Of a stretch of 12,962 nucleotides of DNA, positions 8,001 to 12,962 are shown piece after piece. Each line of letters begins with the position of its first letter. Positions within the stretch are counted from its first letter, which is position 1. The notes beneath the pieces were generated by a model. That model made no database searches and was not told the origin of the DNA. It saw only the letters and a program-made list of their open reading frames with translations. The translations under genes were made by a program, and so were the position numbers. The stretch covers positions 1 through 12,962 of the forward strand of contig JAIPDY010000075.1 in NCBI GenBank assembly GCA_021737445.1, in the 5' to 3' direction. This DNA is from Desulfotignum sp. (GTDB taxonomy: Bacteria; Desulfobacterota; Desulfobacteria; Desulfobacterales; Desulfobacteraceae).

Positions 8001-8009
8001 TGTCAGTGA

Positions 8010-9617
8010 ATGGAATCAGAAATCATAGACAGGGCAAGGGTCCGGGAAATAAACAGGCGCCGGACTTTTGCCATTATCTCCCATCCGGATGCCGGAAAAA
8101 CCACATTGACCGAAAAACTGCTGCTGTTCGGCGGTGCCATCAAACAGGCAGGCGCTGTTAAATCCAGGAAAACAAACCGGGCTGCCCTGTCTGATTTTCT
8201 GACCATTGAACAGGAACGCGGCATTTCCGTGTCGTCTTCTGTCATGAAATTTGAATACAAAGATTATGAGATCAACCTGCTGGATACCCCGGGCCATAAG
8301 GACTTTTCCGAAGACACCTACCGGGTTCTCACGGCAGTGGACTGCGCGGTCATGATCATTGACAACGCCAAGGGCGTGGAGCCCCAGACCGAAAAACTCA
8401 TGGAGGTGTGCCGCATGCGCAACACCCCCATCATCACCTTTATCAACAAGCTGGACAGGGAAGGGCTGGAGCCGCTGGATATTTTTGAGGATATCGAAGA
8501 CAAGCTTCAGATCGATTGCGTGCCGCTGACCTGGCCCATCGGCATGGGCAAGCGGTTCAGGGGGGTGTATAATTTTGAAGGCAAAGAACTGGGGATTTTC
8601 ACCCCGGGTTACACCCCCAGAGATGATGACGGCATCTTTATCCAGGATCTGTCAGATACCCGGCTGGATGAACTGGTATCCACGTCCCAGGCGGATCAGC
8701 TCAGAGAGGATGTTCAGCTGATCAAAGGGGCGGCAGAACCTTTTGACATGGATTTGTACCTGAACGGCACCCAGACCCCGGTGTTTTTCGGTTCTGCCAT
8801 CAACAATTTTGGTGTAAAAGAGATGCTGGATGCGTTTGTAAGAATCGCACCCGCCCCCGGGATCCGGCCGGCCCAGACAAGGGATGTTAATCCTTTGGAG
8901 ACCGATTTTTCAGGGTTTACCTTTAAAATCCAGGCCAATATGGATCCGGAGCACAGGGACCGCATCGCGTTTTTCAGGATCTGTTCCGGAAAATTTATCA
9001 AAGGGATGAAGGTGAAGCATCACCGCATCGGAAAAGAGATCCGCCTGTCCAATGCCACCATTTTCATGGCCCGGGAACGCAGCAATGTAGAAGAAGCCTA
9101 TCCCGGAGATATCATCGGTATCCACAATCACGGCACAATTAAGATCGGAGATACCTTTACCACCCGAGAGCCGTTGAAATTTTTAGGGATACCCAGTTTT
9201 GCGCCCGAGCATTTCAGAAGGGTTCTGCTCAGGGATCCTTTGAAAACCAAGTCCCTGAACAAGGGATTGACCCAGCTGGCTGAAGAGGGTACCATCCAGG
9301 TTTTCCGGCCCCTGCTGGGAAACATGCACGTGATCGGGGCTGTGGGGGTGCTGCAGTTTGACGTGACCATGGCCCGGCTCAAGGCGGAATACAATGTCAA
9401 TGCCGGATATGAATCCATTGACCTGGCGGTTGCCAGGTGGGTCACCTGTGATGATGACCGGATTTTAAAACAGTTCAAAAAAAAAAACGAAGCCAGTCTC
9501 GCCCTGGATGCGGAAGGCTGTCTGACCTTCATGACCACCAGCGGGTATCAGCTGGGATTTATCATGGAAGAGTGGCCGGACATCCTTTTTCACAAGACAC
9601 GCGAGCACAATATATAA
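8010..9617 (+). CDS. prfC: Peptide chain release factor 3 (RF3)
   Basis: A 535-residue translational GTPase that recycles RF1/RF2 from the ribosome after peptide release. The G domain is complete: RRTFAIISHPDAGKTT with the P-loop at 25-32, the switch region with ERGISVSSSVM (69-79), DTPGH at 92-96, and NKLD at 146-149. The RF3 signature KLMEVCRMRNTPIITF separates it from EF-G and LepA. Length fits the family. The beta-barrel domain follows the G domain, and the C-terminal domain ends soon after GYQLGFIMEEWPD. It begins a new transcription unit after the terminator at 7811-7848 and lies 42 nt upstream of serC. Two oddities are noted separately: an A11 run at codons 490-493, and a stop codon inside the first copy of a 16-bp tandem repeat. 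Confidence 0.96.
   Translation: MESEIIDRARVREINRRRTFAIISHPDAGKTTLTEKLLLFGGAIKQAGAVKSRKTNRAALSDFLTIEQERGISVSSSVMKFEYKDYEINLLDTPGHKDFSEDTYRVLTAVDCAVMIIDNAKGVEPQTEKLMEVCRMRNTPIITFINKLDREGLEPLDIFEDIEDKLQIDCVPLTWPIGMGKRFRGVYNFEGKELGIFTPGYTPRDDDGIFIQDLSDTRLDELVSTSQADQLREDVQLIKGAAEPFDMDLYLNGTQTPVFFGSAINNFGVKEMLDAFVRIAPAPGIRPAQTRDVNPLETDFSGFTFKIQANMDPEHRDRIAFFRICSGKFIKGMKVKHHRIGKEIRLSNATIFMARERSNVEEAYPGDIIGIHNHGTIKIGDTFTTREPLKFLGIPSFAPEHFRRVLLRDPLKTKSLNKGLTQLAEEGTIQVFRPLLGNMHVIGAVGVLQFDVTMARLKAEYNVNAGYESIDLAVARWVTCDDDRILKQFKKKNEASLALDAEGCLTFMTTSGYQLGFIMEEWPDILFHKTREHNI
9477..9487 (+). repeat. A11 homopolymer inside prfC
   Basis: Eleven consecutive A residues cover codons 490-492 (Lys-Lys-Lys) and two bases of Asn493 of RF3. 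Runs this long are prone to polymerase slippage. Loss of one A gives a frame that closes after about 15 codons; gain of one A gives a frame open to TAA at 9620-9622, just past the normal stop. Confidence 0.85.
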
Positions 9618-9643
9618 CGTAAACTTGATATAACGTAAACTTG
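9612..9643 (+). repeat. Perfect 16-bp tandem duplication at the prfC-serC junction
   Basis: ATATAACGTAAACTTG occurs at 9612-9627 and again, with no gap or mismatch, at 9628-9643. The first copy contains the last Ile codon and the TAA stop of prfC; the second lies between the genes. Without the extra copy, the gap to the serC start would be 26 nt instead of 42. Confidence 0.95.
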
Positions 9644-9647
9644 AATG

Positions 9648-9654
9648 AAAGGAG
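9648..9654 (+). promoter_or_regulatory. Shine-Dalgarno that fixes the serC start
   Basis: AAAGGAG ends 5 nt before the ATG at 9660. It lies downstream of the alternative ATG at 9645, so that earlier codon has no usable site of its own. This selects 9660 as the serC start. Confidence 0.85.
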
Positions 9655-9659
9655 TGTCC

Positions 9660-10748
9660 ATGACAGCGCAGCGAATTCACAATTTTAATGCAGGGCCGGC
9701 AGCTCTGCCCCTGCCGGTTTTAGAAAAGATCCAGGCCTCGTTTCTCAATTTCAATGACTCAGGCATGTCCATTACTGAAATCAGTCACCGGTCTTCCCAT
9801 TTTGATGCGGTGATCAATGATGCTGTTGAGCGGGCCAGACAGCTGTTGAAACTGGACGACACCTGGCACGTGCTTTTCATTCAGGGGGGGGCATCGCTGC
9901 AGTTTGCCATGATCCCCATGAATTTTCTGGGCCAGGGACAGACTGCGGATTACATCAACACCGGCACCTGGTCCACCAAAGCGATCAAAGAGGCTCAGAT
10001 CCAGAAAAAGACCATCCAGGTGACCGCTTCTTCCGAAGATAAGAATTTTTCCTATATCCCGGAGGCCATCCCCTGCACCCCGGGGGCCAGGTATGTGCAC
10101 ATCACCACCAACAACACCATCAAAGGCACCCGGTTTGCACAATTTCCTGAAACCGGCGGCATCCCCCTGGTGGCGGACATGTCCTCGGATATTTTTTCCC
10201 GGCCCCTGCCCATGGAAAAATTCGGCCTGATTTACGCCGGTGCCCAGAAAAACTTAGGCCCGTCCGGCACCTGCATGGTGAGCATCAAAAAAGATTTTCT
10301 GGAAACCGCTGAAGATGACCTGCCTTCCATGCTCAAATACAGTACGTATGCTGCCAAAAACTCCATGTATAACACCCCGCCCTGCTTTGGTATCTATACC
10401 ATCGGGCTGGTGCTCAAATGGATCCAGGAGCAGTTTGGAACCCTGGAAAAAATGGCGGCATTCAATGAACAAAAAGCTGCCATTCTGTATGATGTAATCG
10501 ACGGGTCCGGGTTTTACCGGGGCACTGCCCGCAAAGACTCACGCTCCCTGATGAACGTTACTTTCCGCCTGCCCACAGAAGAACTGGAGAAAAAGTTTGT
10601 GGCAGATGCCCTGAAAAAAGGCATGGGAGGCCTTAAAGGCCACAGGTCTGTGGGCGGGTGCCGGGCCTCCATCTACAATGCCGCCACCATGGAAAGCGTG
10701 ATGGCCCTCAAAGAGTTCATGACATCTTTTGAAAAGGAGAATGGATGA
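9660..10748 (+). CDS. serC: Phosphoserine aminotransferase
   Basis: A 362-residue pyridoxal-phosphate enzyme that converts 3-phosphohydroxypyruvate and glutamate to phosphoserine and 2-oxoglutarate in cytosolic serine synthesis. It can also act in the pyridoxal-phosphate pathway. The sequence opens with the family signature NFNAGPAALP and carries SITEISHRS and FIQGGASLQFAMIPMN. The PLP lysine is Lys197 in YAGAQKNLGPSG, one residue from the position of the E. coli enzyme's lysine. The C-terminus ends in the substrate-loop region GHRSVGGCRASIYNA. The ATG at 9660 is preferred over 9645 because of the strong AAAGGAG between them. It overlaps serA by 4 nt (ATGA), so the two are translationally coupled and act on consecutive metabolites. 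Confidence 0.96.
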   Translation: MTAQRIHNFNAGPAALPLPVLEKIQASFLNFNDSGMSITEISHRSSHFDAVINDAVERARQLLKLDDTWHVLFIQGGASLQFAMIPMNFLGQGQTADYINTGTWSTKAIKEAQIQKKTIQVTASSEDKNFSYIPEAIPCTPGARYVHITTNNTIKGTRFAQFPETGGIPLVADMSSDIFSRPLPMEKFGLIYAGAQKNLGPSGTCMVSIKKDFLETAEDDLPSMLKYSTYAAKNSMYNTPPCFGIYTIGLVLKWIQEQFGTLEKMAAFNEQKAAILYDVIDGSGFYRGTARKDSRSLMNVTFRLPTEELEKKFVADALKKGMGGLKGHRSVGGCRASIYNAATMESVMALKEFMTSFEKENG

Positions 10749-12328
10749 TGAAAGTGCTGGTCAGCGATAAAATGGATGAGGCAGGCATAGATATATTCAG
10801 AAACCAGGCAGGTATTGAGGTGGATGTGAACACCGGCCTGTCACCTGAAGAACTCAAAACCATCATAGGATCCTATGATGCCCTGGCCATTCGGAGCGCC
10901 ACAAAGGTGGACAAGGCCCTGCTGGATGCGGCAGCCAGCCTTAAAGTGATTGCCAGGGCAGGGATCGGCCTGGACAATGTGGACATTGACGAAGCCACCA
11001 GAAAAGGGGTGGCGGTCATGAACACCCCGGGCGGTAATACCGTGACAACCGCTGAACACACCATTGCCATGCTGATGTCACTTACCCGGAACATCCCCCG
11101 GGCCACAGCCTCCATGAAAGCGGGAAAATGGGAAAAGAAACTGCTCCAGGGCCGGGAAATTTTCAATAAAACCATCGGTGTCGTCGGTTTCGGCAATATC
11201 GGTTCCATTGTGGCCAATCTTGCCAAAGGCCTGAGAATGCGGGTCATTGTGTATGACCCCAATATCTCGGGTGAACACATTGAAAAGCAGGGATTTGAAT
11301 ATGTGGACATAGATACCCTTTACAGCCAGGCAGATTATATCACGTTGCATGTGCCCCGAATGGAAGCCACTATTGATCTTCTGGATGCGGATGCGTTTGA
11401 GAGGATGAAAGACGGGGTATATGTAATCAACTGCGCCAGGGGCGGAATTGTCAATGAATCTGCCCTGTATGACGCCATTGGTTCTGGAAAGGTGGCTGGT
11501 GCGGCCCTGGATGTGTTTTCCACCGAACCTCCCGGGGATCTTCCCCTGCTGGCCCTGGATCAGGTTATTGCCACCCCGCACCTGGGGGCCTCCACCAAGG
11601 AAGCCCAGACCAACGTGGCCGTGGCAGCCGCCAACCAGATCATTGCCTATCTGCTCTTTGATACCGTGATCAATGCCGTGAATGTGCCGTCAGTTACAGG
11701 AGAGGTGCTGCGCCAGCTCAAACCGTTTCTGTTCCTGGCCGAAAAGATGGGCAAAATGCAGGCACAGCTTATTTCAGGCGGTATCAGGGAAGTGCATATC
11801 GAATATATAGGCAAATTTCCGGATCTGGATCTCAAATCGGTTACCATTGCAGCCATCAAGGGACTGCTCAATGAATTCATTCCCTATGAGGTCAACTCTG
11901 TGAACGCCATTTCCCTGGCCAATGAAAAAGGGATCAAAATATCTGAGGCCACTGTTCAGGATTCAGGCAATTTTTTAAACCTGATCCGAGTGACCGTGGT
12001 CACAGACACCGGAACCGATGTTGTGGCCGGCACCATCTTCGGCAAAGATACCGCCCGCATCGTGCGCATAAACAAATTTAGGCTGGAGGTGATCCCCGAA
12101 GGTCACCTGGGACTGATCCACAACGTGGACAAGCCCGGCTCCATAGGCTCCATCGGCCACACCCTGGGAAGACACAAAATCAATATCTCCCGCATGATGG
12201 TGGGCCGGGAGGAAGACGGCCAGCGCAATATCATTTTTTTGAAAACCGACACCCCGGTACCGCAGGAGGTGATAGAGGAGATCGAAAACCTGCCCCTTGT
12301 GGTGAGCATGAAAACTTTTGAACTGTAG
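10745..12328 (+). CDS. serA: D-3-phosphoglycerate dehydrogenase, long ACT-domain form
   Basis: A 527-residue NAD-dependent enzyme that oxidises 3-phosphoglycerate to 3-phosphohydroxypyruvate, the entry to serine synthesis. The substrate-binding domain has RAGIGLDNVD (71-80). The Rossmann motif is VGFGNIG (147-153), with Asp171 in VYDP favouring NAD. Catalytic residues are Arg232 (NCARGG), Glu261 (STEPP) and His279 (PHLGAS). The length and the region from about 318 to 447 (allosteric substrate-binding domain) plus a C-terminal ACT domain (about 453-527, HNVDKPGSIG) mark the long type, often inhibited by serine. ATG 10745 overlaps the serC stop; ATG 10748 is a possible alternative, and both share AAGGAG at 10734-10739. 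The next gene begins 5 nt after the stop. Some SerA enzymes also reduce 2-oxoglutarate to D-2-hydroxyglutarate, which is relevant to that neighbour. Confidence 0.97.
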   Translation: MMKVLVSDKMDEAGIDIFRNQAGIEVDVNTGLSPEELKTIIGSYDALAIRSATKVDKALLDAAASLKVIARAGIGLDNVDIDEATRKGVAVMNTPGGNTVTTAEHTIAMLMSLTRNIPRATASMKAGKWEKKLLQGREIFNKTIGVVGFGNIGSIVANLAKGLRMRVIVYDPNISGEHIEKQGFEYVDIDTLYSQADYITLHVPRMEATIDLLDADAFERMKDGVYVINCARGGIVNESALYDAIGSGKVAGAALDVFSTEPPGDLPLLALDQVIATPHLGASTKEAQTNVAVAAANQIIAYLLFDTVINAVNVPSVTGEVLRQLKPFLFLAEKMGKMQAQLISGGIREVHIEYIGKFPDLDLKSVTIAAIKGLLNEFIPYEVNSVNAISLANEKGIKISEATVQDSGNFLNLIRVTVVTDTGTDVVAGTIFGKDTARIVRINKFRLEVIPEGHLGLIHNVDKPGSIGSIGHTLGRHKINISRMMVGREEDGQRNIIFLKTDTPVPQEVIEEIENLPLVVSMKTFEL

Positions 12329-12333
12329 ACAGC

Positions 12334-12962
12334 ATGCGTGATCCAGAAAGAAAGATTCCCTACAACTACACCTCTGCCACCGATGATCAGGTCATACGTC
12401 ATCTTTTTGGATCAGGCATAATAGATCACATACATTCTCTGGATGCCAAAAAAGGCACCGGCAGATCTGCCAGGCTTTTAAACCGGTTCATGGGAGATCT
12501 GTTCATCATCCAGAGAAACCCGTTTCTGTTCCAGGAACTGGTGGCACATCCCGGGCAGCGCCGGCGCCTGTTCACCGAATTTGAAAACGATCTGGATATC
12601 ATAGAAAAAGCAGCCCGGCACCCGGAGGTTATCCCGGTGCTGGCTGCCTGCAGAAACGCCCTCAAGCAGATGGGCCAAGCCATCTCCACCCAGTCTGCCT
12701 TCCGGCAGAAAATCCTGCGGGCTTTAAGTTTTGTAATCAAAAAAGACAATATCTGTGTTGATCCCTTCACCCTTACAGCCCATGCAACAGATGCCCCAGA
12801 CTGGCGGCGGTTTCTGCCGGTGGCTGTGCTGCGGCCCGAAAAACAATCCCAGGTTCCGGATCTGGTGAACAAAATCCGGGAACTGGGGCTGCACATTATC
12901 CCCCGGGGGGCAGGCACCGGCCTGACCGGCGGAGCCACCCCGCTTGCGGCTGACTGTGTCAT
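12334..12962 (+). CDS. DUF3683 / FAD-binding oxidoreductase (GlcD-like), 3' partial
   Basis: An open frame from ATG 12334 to the window edge gives 209 residues with no stop. Residues about 8-160 match the DUF3683 N-terminal domain: IPYNYTS (8-14), GTGRSARLLN (41-50), GDLFIIQRNPFL (54-65) and DPFTLTAHATDAPDW (143-157). Residues from about 160 enter an FAD_binding_4 (PCMH) domain with IIPRGAGTGLTGGA (188-201), the usual flavin diphosphate loop. Full-length relatives are large flavoproteins, often over 1,000 residues, with a GlcD-like core and iron-sulfur C-terminal parts; they are annotated as D-lactate or 2-hydroxyacid dehydrogenases. The start lacks a good Shine-Dalgarno but lies 5 nt after the serA stop, suggesting coupling. 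A role in oxidising a D-2-hydroxyacid linked to SerA is inferred from position, not shown. The antisense frame over the same bases is a shadow. Confidence 0.88.
   Translation, partial: MRDPERKIPYNYTSATDDQVIRHLFGSGIIDHIHSLDAKKGTGRSARLLNRFMGDLFIIQRNPFLFQELVAHPGQRRRLFTEFENDLDIIEKAARHPEVIPVLAACRNALKQMGQAISTQSAFRQKILRALSFVIKKDNICVDPFTLTAHATDAPDWRRFLPVAVLRPEKQSQVPDLVNKIRELGLHIIPRGAGTGLTGGATPLAADCV

Larger units (their letters stand above)
7776..8009 (+). other. Intergenic region between polysaccharide operon and prfC
   Basis: This 234-nt non-coding stretch holds the operon terminator in its first third. After it come two weak inverted repeats: CATGT-GAT-ACATG at 7888-7900, and a GGCG...CGCC pair at about 7922-7938. 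An AAGGA ribosome-binding site precedes prfC. The promoter for prfC must lie here or the gene relies on read-through, but no convincing -35/-10 pair stands out. The best weak candidate is TTGCCG (7859) with GATAAA (7880), whose spacing is only 15 nt. No small gene with a good start was found. Confidence 0.6.

Noticed and set aside
7898..8161. Possible 87-codon gene upstream of and into prfC
   Set aside because: It overlaps about 150 nt of the RF3 G domain in another frame, has no ribosome-binding site, and reads as a shadow.
9645..9659. Upstream in-frame ATG for serC
   Set aside because: The only good Shine-Dalgarno (9648-9654) lies after it, so translation should start at 9660.
12426..12962. 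Antisense open frame of 178 codons at the right edge
   Set aside because: It lies opposite the DUF3683/FAD-binding gene, whose protein motifs are clear; the antisense product is low-complexity Arg/Ser/Pro-rich with no recognisable domain.

Overview
The window looks like chromosomal DNA of a Gram-negative bacterium. All supported genes lie on the + strand. Gene content and protein style (SerC-SerA next to a DUF3683-type FAD oxidoreductase, an O-antigen-ligase-like protein, a VanZ-like protein) would suit a sulfate-reducing Desulfobacterota relative such as the Desulfobacteraceae. That placement is an impression, not a proof. No tRNA, rRNA, CRISPR array, insertion sequence or phage gene was seen.

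Region 1 (1-7775) is a tightly packed run of five genes for an exported or surface polysaccharide. It holds the 3' part of an O-antigen ligase/Wzy-like membrane protein, then a 945-residue secreted protein that joins a parallel beta-helix to an alpha/beta-hydrolase esterase. Next come a hexapeptide-repeat acyltransferase, an 889-residue protein of the PcRGLX/YetA (exo-rhamnogalacturonan-lyase-like) group, and a small VanZ-like membrane protein. Spacing is 38 nt or less throughout, and two junctions overlap, so this is very probably one operon. A clear rho-independent terminator at 7811-7848 closes it. The probable theme is polymerisation or ligation of a polysaccharide plus trimming and acylation; substrate and product cannot be read from the sequence.

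Region 2 (7776-8009) is a 234-nt intergenic stretch with the terminator, weak hairpins and a Shine-Dalgarno for the next gene. It separates the polysaccharide operon from a housekeeping one.

Region 3 (8010-12962) holds prfC (peptide release factor 3), serC and serA (the first two steps of phosphorylated serine synthesis, in reverse order), and the 5' part of a DUF3683/FAD-binding oxidoreductase that runs off the right edge. serC and serA overlap by 4 nt, and the oxidoreductase starts 5 nt after serA. This suits an enzyme that re-oxidises a 2-hydroxyacid by-product of SerA, as D-2-hydroxyglutarate dehydrogenase does in Pseudomonas. Between prfC and serC lies a perfect 16-bp tandem duplication that includes the prfC stop codon.

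The points most worth a second look are the beta-helix/esterase fusion, the signal-less lyase-like protein with a histidine-rich segment inside an export-type cluster, the serA-DUF3683 coupling, the 16-bp duplication and an A11 tract inside prfC.
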